NCBI RefSeq assembly: GCF_004761875.1 | Contig: NZ_SJEY01000003.1 | Span: 334,231-398,230 of the forward strand | Length of the DNA stretch: 64,000 nucleotides | Origin: Roseovarius aestuariivivens | Lineage (GTDB): Bacteria > Pseudomonadota > Alphaproteobacteria > Rhodobacterales > Rhodobacteraceae | Reading direction: 5' to 3' | Shown: in pieces, positions 35,347 to 44,146 of the stretch | Layout: each line of letters opens with the position of its first letter | How positions within the stretch are numbered: the first letter of the stretch is position 1 | Position numbers and translations under genes: made by a program | The notes under the pieces: generated by a model | Databases searched by the model: none | The model's input: the letters and a program-made list of their open reading frames with translations, nothing else | What the model was told of the DNA's origin: nothing

Positions 35347-36576
35347 CTACCCCTCAAACCGGCTCAGAAGCATCGAGCCATTCGTGCCGCCGAAACCGAA
35401 ACTGTTGGTCATCACCGTGTCGAGCCCTGCATCGTCGACGCGCTCGGTCGCGATCTCGCCCGGCTTGATGGCGGGATCGAGCGTGTCGACATTGATCGAC
35501 GGGATGATAAAATCGTGGTGCAGCGCCAGCAGGCAGTAGATCGCCTCCTGCGCGCCGGTCGCACCCTGGCTGTGGCCGGTCATCGACTTGGTCGAACTGA
35601 TGGGGGGCACCTGGCCCTCGCCGAAGATCCGGCGCACCGCCTCGACCTCGCCCGCGTCACCCACGGGCGTCGAGGTGCCATGCGCGTTGATATAGCCCAC
35701 CTTGCGCCCCGCCGGCAGCTGGCCCAGCGCAAGGCGCATCGCCCGCTCGCCGCCTTCGCCGCTCGGCGCGACCATGTCGTGCCCGTCGCTGGTGGCGGCA
35801 TAGCCGGTGACCTCGGCATAGATCCGGGCGCCGCGCGCCTTGGCGTGCTCCAGCTCCTCCAGCACAAGGATACCGCCGCCGCCCGAAATAACGAAGCCGT
35901 CGCGATCCGCATCAAAGGCGCGGCTCGCCTTCTCGGGGGTGTCGTTGTATTTCGAGCTCATCGCGCCCATCGCGTCGAAGAGGCATGACAGCGTCCAGTC
36001 AAGCTCTTCCCCGCCGCCGGCGAACATCACGTCCTGCTTGCCCATCATGATCTGCTCGGCAGCATTGCCGATGCAGTGCAGGCTCGTAGAGCAGGCCGAT
36101 GTGATGGAATAATTGATGCCCTTGATCTTGAACGCCGTGCTCAGGTTGGCGCTCACCGTCGAGCACATGCATTTGGGCACCGCAAACGGCCCGATCCGCT
36201 TGGTCGCGCCGCTCTTGAGCACGGTCTGATGCGCGCTCAGCATGGCACTGGTGGACGGCCCGCCCGACCCCGCGACAAGACCCGTGCGCGGATTGACGAT
36301 GTCGGCCTCCTCCAGCCCGCTATCGGCAATCGCCTGTTGCATCGCGATATGCGCATAGGCCGCGCCCGGCCCCATGAAGCGCAGCGCGCGCTTGTCGATA
36401 TGCTCGGCCGGATCGAGATCGATGGTGCCGGCCACCCGGCTGCGGAAGCCATGCTCGGCCATCTCCTCGCAGGCCCTGATCCCCGACCGGCCCGCCTTGA
36501 GCGAGGCCAGAACCTCTTCGGCGGTGTTCCCGATGCTCGACACGATCCCGAGCCCTGTCACCACGACGCGGCGCAT
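35347..36576 (-). CDS. fabB: Beta-ketoacyl-[acyl-carrier-protein] synthase I
   Basis: ATG at 36576 ([17 protein letters not shown]) after AGGAGTG. The 409-residue condensing enzyme shows the nucleophile in [12 protein letters not shown], His in [11 protein letters not shown] and His in [13 protein letters not shown]. FabB elongates the cis-unsaturated branch started by FabA. In relatives fabA lies directly upstream; here about 2.5 kb of other genes intervene, so fabB must use its own promoter in 36577-36883. Confidence 0.95.
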   Translation of the reverse strand: MRRVVVTGLGIVSSIGNTAEEVLASLKAGRSGIRACEEMAEHGFRSRVAGTIDLDPAEHIDKRALRFMGPGAAYAHIAMQQAIADSGLEEADIVNPRTGLVAGSGGPSTSAMLSAHQTVLKSGATKRIGPFAVPKCMCSTVSANLSTAFKIKGINYSITSACSTSLHCIGNAAEQIMMGKQDVMFAGGGEELDWTLSCLFDAMGAMSSKYNDTPEKASRAFDADRDGFVISGGGGILVLEELEHAKARGARIYAEVTGYAATSDGHDMVAPSGEGGERAMRLALGQLPAGRKVGYINAHGTSTPVGDAGEVEAVRRIFGEGQVPPISSTKSMTGHSQGATGAQEAIYCLLALHHDFIIPSINVDTLDPAIKPGEIATERVDDAGLDTVMTNSFGFGGTNGSMLLSRFEG

Positions 36577-36883
36577 GAGCGCACTCCTCTCCCGTTTGTC
36601 CTCGACTGTGTAGGGCAGCGGGACAGGGCTTCGCAACCATTAAGGCCCGCGCGGGGCGGCCCAGTTTTGCGGCAGGTCGGGAAAAGCCCCGCACAACGAT
36701 GCATCGCGGCGGCCCCTCGGAAAAACCTGCGGCCACAACCCGCGTCTCCTCGCATAGGAAATTCCGCCCCCGCCCGAAGGGGCCATGTGCACCTGTCGCG
36801 CGCCAAAGGTTCCCCCCGTGAATTCCGCCGCTGCGACGCCGCAAGGCTGTGCTACGCTGCGCCTGCCCGCGAAAGGAGCCCGC
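36577..36883. other. Intergenic region between fabB and the sulfotransferase gene
   Basis: About 307 bases separating two divergent genes. It should carry the relocated fabBI promoter and the sulfotransferase promoter. I recognise no clear consensus promoter, repeat or RNA. Confidence 0.4.
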
Positions 36884-37756
36884 ATGGATCTCAAAGCCCG
36901 CCACGCCAGCCTGCGCGGCAAGACCTTCCTGATCTGCATCGGCGCGGCCAAATGCGCCACAAGCTGGCTGCACGCCTGTCTCGACGCCACTCCCGGAATC
37001 GTGGTTTCACCCCTCAAGGAACTGCAATTCTTTCAGCCCCGCGATCCCAGACGCGCGCTCGCGGACATGGACGCGCTCGCGCTCGAAAGGCTGGCCTTTC
37101 ACATCGCGCAGCCCGGTGACGCGGCCGCGAACCTGCGCGACCGCCCCACGTTTCAGGCCAGCGTCGACCGCGCCCAGATGATCTATGACCCCGAGGCCTA
37201 TTTCGACCATTTCGCCCGGCTCTGCGGGCCGGACACGCGCGGCTTCGCCGACCTCACCCCGGCCTACTCGGCGCTTGGTCCAGAGGGCTTTGCCCGCATG
37301 CAGACCTTTTCCACAGACCGCGGCGTGCGCCCGCGCGTTCTGTTTGTGATGCGCGACCCGGTGGACCGCTTCTGGTCGCAGATCCGCCATCTCGACCAGA
37401 TCAGGGGCGAGGATCACCTGACCGCCAACTGGCAGAACGCCGTCCGCGACCCTGCGCTGCTGGCGCGCGCCGACTACAAGGGCATCGTGACAGCCCTCGA
37501 TGCGCTATTTGCGCCCGAGGACCTGCTTTATCTCTTCTACGAAACGCTTTTCGACGGCGACGCACTCGACCGGGTGTGTCGCTTCGCCGGTGGAACCGGC
37601 GCGCCGGCGACCCGACCCGGCCCGCGCAACAAAACGCGCAACACGTGCCCCCTGCCCGAGGCCGCGCGGCACGCCCTGATCCGCGGCTTTGCCCCGCAAT
37701 ACGCCTTCTGCCGCGACCGGTTCGGCGACCGCGTGCCCGACGCCTGGGCGGGCTGA
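36884..37756 (+). CDS. Sulfotransferase family protein
   Basis: ATG at 36884 after AAAGGAGC. The 290-residue protein has the 5'-phosphosulfate loop FLICIGAAKCATSWLHACL and the 3'-phosphate motif VLFVMRDPVDRFWSQIRH, which bind the donor PAPS, and a His/Arg-rich C-terminus (GFAPQYAFCRDRFGDRV). It transfers sulfate to an unknown acceptor, possibly a surface glycan. It is one of the genes inserted between fabB and fabA. Confidence 0.85.
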   Translation: MDLKARHASLRGKTFLICIGAAKCATSWLHACLDATPGIVVSPLKELQFFQPRDPRRALADMDALALERLAFHIAQPGDAAANLRDRPTFQASVDRAQMIYDPEAYFDHFARLCGPDTRGFADLTPAYSALGPEGFARMQTFSTDRGVRPRVLFVMRDPVDRFWSQIRHLDQIRGEDHLTANWQNAVRDPALLARADYKGIVTALDALFAPEDLLYLFYETLFDGDALDRVCRFAGGTGAPATRPGPRNKTRNTCPLPEAARHALIRGFAPQYAFCRDRFGDRVPDAWAG

Positions 37757-37860
37757 TCCGAAGACCCTCAAAAAAAATTTTGAACCCTTCCGCCTGCCCG
37801 GCCCACCCATAGCCGTACAACGCAGCCCCGCCACGGCGGGCCAAAGGAAGGAAGAAGACC

Positions 37861-38097
37861 ATGCCAGAAGATTGCCTCATCGGATTCGATTTCAAAGCCG
37901 AGACCACCTATGACCGCGACGCCACCCTGCAACTCGCCGGCGAAGTGACCCGGCTGCAGCATGTCCGCACGGAGAGCGGCGAGACGTCCCTCGACATCGT
38001 CGACCAGACAGAGGTCGCGCAGACCACGGACATGGCGACATGGGACGACAACGTGCCGCCTGATTTCACCGACAGTTTCGATTTCATGTTGCTCTGA
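37861..38097 (+). CDS. 78-residue acidic protein of unknown function
   Basis: A strong AAGGAAGGAAG ribosome-binding site precedes ATG at 37861. The protein is acidic (MPEDCLIGFDFKAETTYDRD) with a hydrophobic end (NVPPDFTDSFDFMLL). There is no signal peptide or known domain. A terminator hairpin follows 29 bases after the stop, which supports a real transcript. A decayed relative lies just downstream. It follows the sulfotransferase by about 100 bases. Confidence 0.65.
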   Translation: MPEDCLIGFDFKAETTYDRDATLQLAGEVTRLQHVRTESGETSLDIVDQTEVAQTTDMATWDDNVPPDFTDSFDFMLL

Positions 38098-38125
38098 CCG
38101 GGCGCCGGAAGACCTCGATCTGATC

Positions 38126-38153
38126 AAGGCCACGCACTTGCCTGCGTGGCCTT
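38126..38153 (+). terminator. Terminator hairpin after the 78-residue protein gene
   Basis: AAGGCCACGCA at 38126-38136, six-base loop, TGCGTGGCCTT at 38143-38153: a perfect 11-base stem. The following sequence GACTGTCTTT is only weakly T-rich. Confidence 0.7.
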
Positions 38154-38310
38154 GACTGTCTTTGGCGGCCAAAACCCTTGTGAGGGTGAAATGCTGGTTC
38201 CAACCGGGGCAAACGCGTTTTTCGTTCAGGCAACGGTCCTTGCATGACCTTGTCGGCAGACCTGTCAGCGGCACCGGTGGCCCCGGTGCACCTGAGAAGC
38301 AGCCACTCCA

Positions 38311-38585
38311 ATGCCTGAAGACAGACGAATCGGAGTCTCTATTCCGAAACCGCAAACGGTCTGAGCATCGTCAGCCAAGCCGCCAAAATCGCGGCGGCCA
38401 AGCATCTGGCCCACAGCATCGCGCATCCGCGGGTATTCGCATCTCGATACGGTGAATGGCGCCGTGCAGACCGCGGCAAGACGTAAGGTCGGCCGGGATA
38501 ATCAGGAGACGGACCGGGACGGCAACGTGCCGCCCCATCGCATCGACGGGTTCGATGTCGTCCTGCTCCAGGACCAGGCGCGCAG
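38311..38585 (+). pseudogene. Decayed paralogue of the 78-residue protein
   Basis: ATG at 38311 opens MPEDRRIG, matching MPEDCLIG of the intact copy; 20 of the first 27 bases agree. A TGA at 38362 interrupts the frame after 17 codons. In the same frame at about 38515-38568 the end of the gene is still recognisable: GNVPPHRIDGFDVVLL against DNVPPDFTDSFDFMLL. The stop codon after LL has been lost. The middle has drifted and is about eight codons longer. Confidence 0.5.
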
Positions 38586-38598
38586 TCTGCGCCACACC

Positions 38599-39093
38599 TT
38601 ACCCGGAACTGTGCAGGACGATCTCGAACGCTTCCTCCCCGGACGGCGGCACGAAATACCGCGAAACCCGGTCGAACCCTTCGTCGCTGAGCGTGAAAGG
38701 ATGCGTGCCGGACGCATTCCGCAGCCTGACACGCGCCTTGCAGACATCGTCCGACACATCCAGGTAGTGCAGCCGCGCAACGCAGTCCGCCTCTGCAGCG
38801 ATCTCGCGCATCCACGACCGCGTCTCGATCGTGTTTGCCGGAAAATCCAGCACCACGTTCAATCCAGCCTTGAGCAACCGGACGACATGCGGCCCCATCA
38901 CCGCCCGCAGCTTGGCCGAACAGGTAACGTAATCCGCCAGCGTCTGCATCCGGTCGCCATAAAGCCCGGAAAGCCAGTCATCCTCGGCAAGATAAACGGT
39001 CAGCGGCGCAAGGGCCAGATCCCCGGCCAGGGTCGATTTGTCCGACGCCGCCTTGCCACAAAGCAGGTGCAACACCGGGCTTTGTCCCGCCAT
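38599..39093 (-). CDS. P-loop AAA/kinase-like protein with altered Walker A
   Basis: A 164-residue protein starting three bases after the fabA stop, so cotranscribed with fabA. The Walker A is GKAASDKST where the family has GKAASGKST: the Gly before the Lys is Asp (residue 18). Other motifs are kept: EDDWLSGLYG, LLKAGLNVVLDFPANT and ASGTHPFTLSDEGFDRVSRY, which place it in a family of small P-loop ATPases (AAA family) of unknown substrate. The glycine change could weaken nucleotide binding. Confidence 0.8.
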   Translation of the reverse strand: MAGQSPVLHLLCGKAASDKSTLAGDLALAPLTVYLAEDDWLSGLYGDRMQTLADYVTCSAKLRAVMGPHVVRLLKAGLNVVLDFPANTIETRSWMREIAAEADCVARLHYLDVSDDVCKARVRLRNASGTHPFTLSDEGFDRVSRYFVPPSGEEAFEIVLHSSG

Positions 39094-39096
39094 GGG

Positions 39097-39606
39097 TCAG
39101 CTCTCGCTCAGCGCGACTTTCATGTCCTTGACCTGATAGATCACCTCGCCGTCGGCTTCCACGATGCCGTCGGCCACGCCCATGGTCAGACGCCGCGTCT
39201 GCACCGCCTTCGTGAAATCCACCTTGTAGGTCAGCATCTTTCGGTCGGGCCGCACCATCCCCGTCAGCTTCACCTCGCCCACGCCCAGCGCATAGCCACG
39301 CCCCGGCCAGCCGCGCCAGCCCAGGTTGAAGCCCGTGAGCTGCCAGAGACCATCGAGGCCCAGACAGCCGGGCATGATCGGATTGCCCGGGAAGTGGCAC
39401 TCGAAGAACCACAGGTCGGGATGGATGTCGAACTCCGCCACCACATGGCCCTTGCCATGCGCGCCGCGATCCCCGGAAATGTCGGTGATGCGGTCCATCA
39501 TCAGCATCGGCGGCTCGGGCAGTTGCGCGTTGCCCTGTCCGAACAGCTCCCCGCGCGCGCAATTCAGCAGATCGTCCTTGTCGAAGCTCGTCGGCATGTC
39601 GGCCAT
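39097..39606 (-). CDS. fabA: 3-hydroxydecanoyl-[ACP] dehydratase/isomerase
   Basis: A 169-residue hot-dog-fold enzyme. The active-site His is in [20 protein letters not shown] together with the catalytic Asp. It dehydrates 3-hydroxydecanoyl-ACP and isomerises the product to the cis-3 form, starting unsaturated fatty acids with FabB. irrA diverges from it, the usual neighbour in this family; fabB and fabI are unusually far away. Confidence 0.96.
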   Translation of the reverse strand: MADMPTSFDKDDLLNCARGELFGQGNAQLPEPPMLMMDRITDISGDRGAHGKGHVVAEFDIHPDLWFFECHFPGNPIMPGCLGLDGLWQLTGFNLGWRGWPGRGYALGVGEVKLTGMVRPDRKMLTYKVDFTKAVQTRRLTMGVADGIVEADGEVIYQVKDMKVALSES

Positions 39607-39763
39607 CGGCTCGGCCCCTTTCTTCGGTCATCTGTTGCGTTGCCTGCCCATATCATCGCGCAAAAGCCCCGCGCAAGCCCGTGCTGCAAGGCCCAGCGCA
39701 CGGAATTTATTTGAAATCCCCGCCCTCCGGCCCCTATATTGTACCTCAAGTAAGGGAACACGC

Positions 39764-40198
39764 ATGACATCTTCGCAGGCACTCACCACGGGCTCGGACT
39801 GGCTGGCGCGCGCCGGCTTGCGCCCGACGCGTCAGCGCGTGGCGCTCGCCGCACTTCTGGTGGGCGACGGGCAGCACCGTCATGTCACCGCCGAAAGCCT
39901 TTTCGCCGCGGTGCAGGACAGCGGCGAAAGCGTCTCGCTCGCCACCGTCTACAACACGCTGCGCGCCTTTTGCGACGCAGGTCTTCTGCAAGAGGTCACG
40001 GTCGACGGCTCAAAAAGCTATTTCGACACCAACACCCACGACCATCCGCATTTCTTCTGGGAAGACGAGAATCGCCTCAGCGACGCACCCGCCGACCAGC
40101 TCGAGATCGCGCGCCTGCCCGATGCGCCCGAGGGCGCCGAGATCGCCTCGGTCGACGTGGTGATCCGCCTGCGCCGCACCCCCGCCACCGATCGCTAG
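39764..40198 (+). CDS. irrA: Iron response regulator IrrA, Fur family
   Basis: ATG at 39764. The 144-residue Fur-family protein has a winged helix (GLRPTRQRVALAALLVGDG, SLATVYNTLRAFCDAGLL) and the His-rich metal/heme segment NTHDHPHFFWEDENRL characteristic of Irr. Irr represses heme and iron genes when iron is scarce and is degraded when heme is plentiful. Divergent from fabA, a conserved position that may link iron state and lipid synthesis. Confidence 0.9.
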   Translation: MTSSQALTTGSDWLARAGLRPTRQRVALAALLVGDGQHRHVTAESLFAAVQDSGESVSLATVYNTLRAFCDAGLLQEVTVDGSKSYFDTNTHDHPHFFWEDENRLSDAPADQLEIARLPDAPEGAEIASVDVVIRLRRTPATDR

Positions 40199-40201
40199 AC
40201 G

Positions 40202-41185
40202 ATGAAGGCTGTCTGGTACGAGCGGTTCGGCACGCCCGCCGATGTTCTGACCCATGGCGAGATGGACACCCCTGCGCCCGGCCCGGGCGAGGTGCTGGTC
40301 CGGCTCAGCCATTCCGGCGCGAACCCGTCCGACGCCAAGGCCCGCGCCGGCGCGCGGCCCGGCGTGACCAAACCTGCCTTTCCCCGCATCATCCCCCATT
40401 CCGACGGCGCCGGCGTGATCGAGGCGGTGGGCGACGGCGTCGATCCGTCGCGCGAAGGCACGCCCGTCTGGATCTGGAACGGTCAGTGGCAGCGCGCCTT
40501 CGGCACCGCGGCAGAGTACATCGCCCTGCCCGCGGCACAGGCAGTCCCCCTGCCCGACGGCGTCACACCCGAGGTCGGCGCGACGCTGGGCATCCCGGGG
40601 CTGACCGCGGCGCAGACCGTTCTGGGCGGCGGCCCGGTCGAGGGGCAGACGCTGCTGATCTCGGGCGGCGCGGGCGCTGTCGGACACATGGCGGTACAAC
40701 TCGCCAAATGGGCGGGCGCCACGGTGCTGGCCACCGCATCCGCCGGCGACGCCGACTATGTCGGCGACGCCGGCGCCGATCATGTCTTCGACTATGCCGA
40801 CCCGGATCTCGCGGCGCAGATCATGGATGCCTCTGGCGGCATCGACCGCGCCGTCGAGGTCGAGTTCGGCACCAACGCCGCACTTCTGGCCGAGGTGATG
40901 ACCCCGCTCGGCACCATCGCCGCCTACGGCTCGGGCAAGGACATGACGCCGGAATTTCCCTTCGGACCGTTCCTCTTCAAGGCGCTCAAGATCGACATCT
41001 CGCTCATCTACATCCTGCCCGCGCCCGCGCGCCGGGTGGCCATCGACGCGCTGCACCGCGCTCTGGCCGATGGCGCGCTCAGACCGTCCATACACGCCAC
41101 CCTGCCGCTCTCGGATTGCGCCCGCGCCCATGACATGGTGATGACCCCGGGTCGCCACGGCGCGGTGCTGCTGGATTGCGCTTAG
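40202..41185 (+). CDS. NADPH:quinone reductase/zeta-crystallin-like medium-chain dehydrogenase
   Basis: A 327-residue medium-chain dehydrogenase without the zinc-binding cysteines. The NADPH fold has ISGGAGAVGHMAVQLAKWAG and the HVFDYADPDLAAQIMDASGG segment. Such enzymes reduce quinones or other electrophiles with NADPH. It starts three bases after irrA on the same strand and is probably cotranscribed, perhaps a response to redox stress linked with iron. Confidence 0.9.
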   Translation: MKAVWYERFGTPADVLTHGEMDTPAPGPGEVLVRLSHSGANPSDAKARAGARPGVTKPAFPRIIPHSDGAGVIEAVGDGVDPSREGTPVWIWNGQWQRAFGTAAEYIALPAAQAVPLPDGVTPEVGATLGIPGLTAAQTVLGGGPVEGQTLLISGGAGAVGHMAVQLAKWAGATVLATASAGDADYVGDAGADHVFDYADPDLAAQIMDASGGIDRAVEVEFGTNAALLAEVMTPLGTIAAYGSGKDMTPEFPFGPFLFKALKIDISLIYILPAPARRVAIDALHRALADGALRPSIHATLPLSDCARAHDMVMTPGRHGAVLLDCA

Positions 41186-41262
41186 GTCCCGTTTCTTCTT
41201 ACCGAACCTACTCACTTCACCCCGACCGCGCGACCGCGCAGGGCCGCCACGCCCACAGCCTT

Positions 41263-41895
41263 TCAGCCTTCAGCGTTCCCTGACCCGCTCCCTGGCCGGA
41301 TCCCCGAAAGCCCCGGCTTGGTGATCGCCCGGCGCGACTCCTCAAGCCCCTCGGCAAAACGTTCGGCATCGCCGTAATCCACAAATTGCGCGTAATAGGC
41401 GTGGTGTGCGCCCACCCGCGCGGCATGCTTGATCGGGCACCAATAGGCCTCGGTGCGCCCGGCCACCTCCTGCACATAGCCGATAAGCCCGTTGCAATAG
41501 CCGCAATAGATGCAGTTCAATTTCTGCAGCCCGTTGAGATAGGCCAGGTGGTGGCGGTCCACCCGGATGAAATCGGCGCGACGCACCCGCTCGATCCCGT
41601 AAACCGGGAAACAGACCCGCTGATAGATCGTCACGAAAAGATCCAACAGCACGAAGGGCAAGATCAGGGAATAGATCACCGGCGCGGTCAGGATCACCAT
41701 CGGCCGCGCCTGCCGCAGAAATGCCCACAGCCGCACCCGCAACTCCCGGTGCCGCGCCTTCATCTCCGCCTCGAACACCACCCGTCCGTTGCGGAAGGAG
41801 TAGCGGAACCGCTCGCGCTGCTGACGGAACTCCTCCTCCAGCTCGTCCTGAAGCTGGCGGATCCGGGTCAGCAGGCTGTCGACGGGGCTGGTCAT
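41263..41895 (-). CDS. Coiled-coil membrane protein with CxxCxxC motif
   Basis: GGAG lies upstream of ATG at 41895. The 210-residue protein has an N-terminal coiled coil (residues 5-55), a hydrophobic segment (MVILTAPVIYSLILPFVLLD) at about 66-95 and a cytoplasmic-looking domain with Cys128, Cys131, Cys134 (NCIYCGYCNGLIG) and Cys153 (YWCPIKHA). The four cysteines could bind zinc or an iron-sulfur cluster. No named family recognised. Confidence 0.65.
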   Translation of the reverse strand: MTSPVDSLLTRIRQLQDELEEEFRQQRERFRYSFRNGRVVFEAEMKARHRELRVRLWAFLRQARPMVILTAPVIYSLILPFVLLDLFVTIYQRVCFPVYGIERVRRADFIRVDRHHLAYLNGLQKLNCIYCGYCNGLIGYVQEVAGRTEAYWCPIKHAARVGAHHAYYAQFVDYGDAERFAEGLEESRRAITKPGLSGIRPGSGSGNAEG

Positions 41896-42001
41896 GGGGC
41901 GGGCTCCTTCTTTGGGTCAGCCTAGCGCGGGCTGCACGCAAAAAGAAGGCGGCGCAGACCCCTCGGTCCGCGCCGCCCCGTCCTTTCGCAGGTGAGCCGC
42001 C

Positions 42002-42430
42002 TCAGGCGATCTCGACCAGTTCGATGTCAAAGGTCAGGTCCTTGCCCGCCAGCGGGTGATTGGCGTCAAGCACGACCTGCTCTTCGCCCACCTCGGCCAC
42101 GGTCACCTGCAGGGTCTGACCCTGCGGCGTCTGCACCTGAAGCTGCGTGCCGATATCAAGCGGGATGTTGTCGGGGATGTCCTTGCGCGGCACCGGCTGC
42201 ATCGCGTTGGGGTCCTTGGGCCCATAGGCCTGATCGGCGGGCACCTCGACCTTCTTCTTGTCGCCCACGGTCATGCCCGGGATGGCCTGATCGAGACCGG
42301 GAATGATCTGGCCCGACCCCACGGTGAATTCCAGAGGATCGCGGCCCTCGCTGGAATCGAAGGTCGCGCCGTCTTCCAGCGTACCGGTATAGTGAATCCG
42401 AACGGTGTCTCCCGTTTTGACTTCCGTCAT
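42002..42430 (-). CDS. FKBP-type peptidyl-prolyl isomerase (SlyD-like)
   Basis: A 142-residue protein starting MTEVKTGDTVRIHYTGTLED. It has the FKBP core (FTVGSGQIIPGLDQAIPGMT) with an inserted flap (QAYGPKDPNAMQPVPRKDIP) and a C-terminal FDIELVEI, the arrangement of SlyD-type isomerases. It lacks the His-rich metal tail of Escherichia coli SlyD. It accelerates proline isomerisation and chaperones folding. Confidence 0.9.
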   Translation of the reverse strand: MTEVKTGDTVRIHYTGTLEDGATFDSSEGRDPLEFTVGSGQIIPGLDQAIPGMTVGDKKKVEVPADQAYGPKDPNAMQPVPRKDIPDNIPLDIGTQLQVQTPQGQTLQVTVAEVGEEQVVLDANHPLAGKDLTFDIELVEIA

Positions 42431-42629
42431 GAAAATATCCAATCGTGTTTGGGGGGGTGAGTTTTCAAGGCCGCGCCTCGCGCGCGGGTACTTGGTTTCC
42501 GTTTCTGGGCGGCAACCTAATATGCGAAGGCGCGGATTGCAAACCGCAGGGCCTGCGCAAACGGGCTTTCCCGCCGGGTCCGGACGTGCCACCTTGGCGG
42601 GGCCGCGAAACGATCCGAAAGGCCCGCCC

Positions 42630-43313
42630 ATGCCGATCACGACCTGCATCTTCGACGCCTATGGCACACTCTTCGACGTGGCCGCCGCCGCCCGCACCGC
42701 CGCCGCCGAACCGGGCCGCGAGACCTTCGCGGACCACTGGCCCGCCATCGCCGAAACATGGCGGCGCAAGCAGCTCGAATATACCTGGCTGCGCGCCATC
42801 ACCGGTGACCACACCGATTTCTGGCAAGTGACCCAAGACGGGCTCGACTACGCGCTCGAGGCCGAGGGCCTCGACGGCGACGCCGATCTGCGCGAGCGGC
42901 TGCTGCAGCTTTACTGGGAGCTTGAAGCCTACCCCGAGGTGCCCGAGGTTTTGCGCACGCTCAAGGACCGCGGGCTGAACACCGCGATCCTGTCGAACGG
43001 CTCGCGCGACATGCTCAAGGGCGCGGTCGACAGCGCGGGCATCGGCGATCTGCTCGACGACGTGCTCTCGGTCGACAGCGTCGGCATCTTCAAGCCCGCC
43101 GATCTGGTCTATGACCTCGTGATCCAGCGGTTCGGCGGCGCCAAGGCCGACGTGCTCTTCGTCTCCTCGAACGGCTGGGACGTGGGCTCGGCGGCCGGCT
43201 ACGGCTTCACCACCGCGTGGGTGAACCGCGCGGGCCTGCCCGTCGACCGGCTAGCAGCGCGCCCCCTGCACATCCTGCCCGATCTCACCCGCATCCCGGA
43301 GCTTGCCAAGTAA
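42630..43313 (+). CDS. Haloacid dehalogenase type II (HAD superfamily)
   Basis: A 227-residue HAD enzyme with the nucleophile Asp in TTCIFDAYGTLFDVA, SNGSRDML (motif II), GIFKPADLVYDLVI (motif III Lys) and SSNGWDVGSAAGYGF, all typical of L-2-haloacid dehalogenase. It likely releases halide from short haloacids, or acts on a related substrate. First gene of an operon: its stop overlaps the next start by one base. Confidence 0.85.
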   Translation: MPITTCIFDAYGTLFDVAAAARTAAAEPGRETFADHWPAIAETWRRKQLEYTWLRAITGDHTDFWQVTQDGLDYALEAEGLDGDADLRERLLQLYWELEAYPEVPEVLRTLKDRGLNTAILSNGSRDMLKGAVDSAGIGDLLDDVLSVDSVGIFKPADLVYDLVIQRFGGAKADVLFVSSNGWDVGSAAGYGFTTAWVNRAGLPVDRLAARPLHILPDLTRIPELAK

Positions 43314-44146
43314 TGCCCAGTTTCACCACCTCCGACGGCGTCACGCTTCACTACGAGGACGAGGGCTCCGGCCCGCCGGTCCTCTGCCTTGCGGGCCTCA
43401 CCCGCAACAGCACCGATTTCACGTATCTTATGCCGCATCTGGGGGGCTACCGCGTGCTCCGGCTTGATTATCGCGGACGCGGGCAATCGGGCTACCCGGA
43501 CGATTTCATGTCCTACAACATCCTGCGCGAAGGCGCCGACGCGATCGAACTTCTGGATCATCTCGACATCCCCAAGGTCACGCTCATCGGCACCTCGCGT
43601 GGCGGCCTCATCGCCATGGCGCTGTCCGTGACGAACCCCGACCGGCTCTCGGGCGTGGTCCTGAACGATATCGGCCCCGAGGTCACGTCGATCGGGATCG
43701 AGCGCATCATGGATTACGTCGGCAAAACGCCGCCCTTCGCCAATCTCGACGAGGCCGCGCGGGCGCTGATGACGGGCCAGGCCGACGCCTTTCCCGATGT
43801 GCCGCTCAAACGCTGGCGCGAACAGGCCGAGTTCATGTGGGCCAATGCCGAGGGCGGCGGCATCGCCCTGCGTTATGACGCGCGGCTGCGCGACGCGCTG
43901 GTCGGTCAGGCCGGCGCGGGCGAGGCGCCGGACCTGTGGCAACTCTTCGATGGTCTGCAAAATTTCCCGACCGCTGCCATAAAAGGCGCCAATTCAGACC
44001 TGCTCAGCGACGAGACCTTTGCAAAAATGCAAGAGCGGCACCCCGATCTCATCACCGCCATCGTCCCCAATCGCGGCCACGTCCCCTTCCTCGACGAGCC
44101 CGAAGCCGTCGCCGCCATCCATCAGGTTCTGAGGAAAGCCGCATGA
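43313..44146 (+). CDS. Alpha/beta hydrolase
   Basis: A 277-residue hydrolase. The oxyanion region LAGLTRNSTDF, the nucleophile elbow LIGTSRGGLIAMA and the late His in NRGHVPFLDEPEA form the catalytic triad. Class of ester or lactone substrate unknown. TAATG overlap with the dehalogenase gene and an ATGA overlap with the dehydratase gene show tight translational coupling. Confidence 0.85.
   Translation: MPSFTTSDGVTLHYEDEGSGPPVLCLAGLTRNSTDFTYLMPHLGGYRVLRLDYRGRGQSGYPDDFMSYNILREGADAIELLDHLDIPKVTLIGTSRGGLIAMALSVTNPDRLSGVVLNDIGPEVTSIGIERIMDYVGKTPPFANLDEAARALMTGQADAFPDVPLKRWREQAEFMWANAEGGGIALRYDARLRDALVGQAGAGEAPDLWQLFDGLQNFPTAAIKGANSDLLSDETFAKMQERHPDLITAIVPNRGHVPFLDEPEAVAAIHQVLRKAA

Noticed and set aside
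36884..39093. Ribosomally made peptide (RiPP) cluster with the 78-residue protein as precursor
   Set aside because: A sulfotransferase and P-loop protein are present but no maturase, peptidase or exporter; the peptide lacks a leader/core layout.
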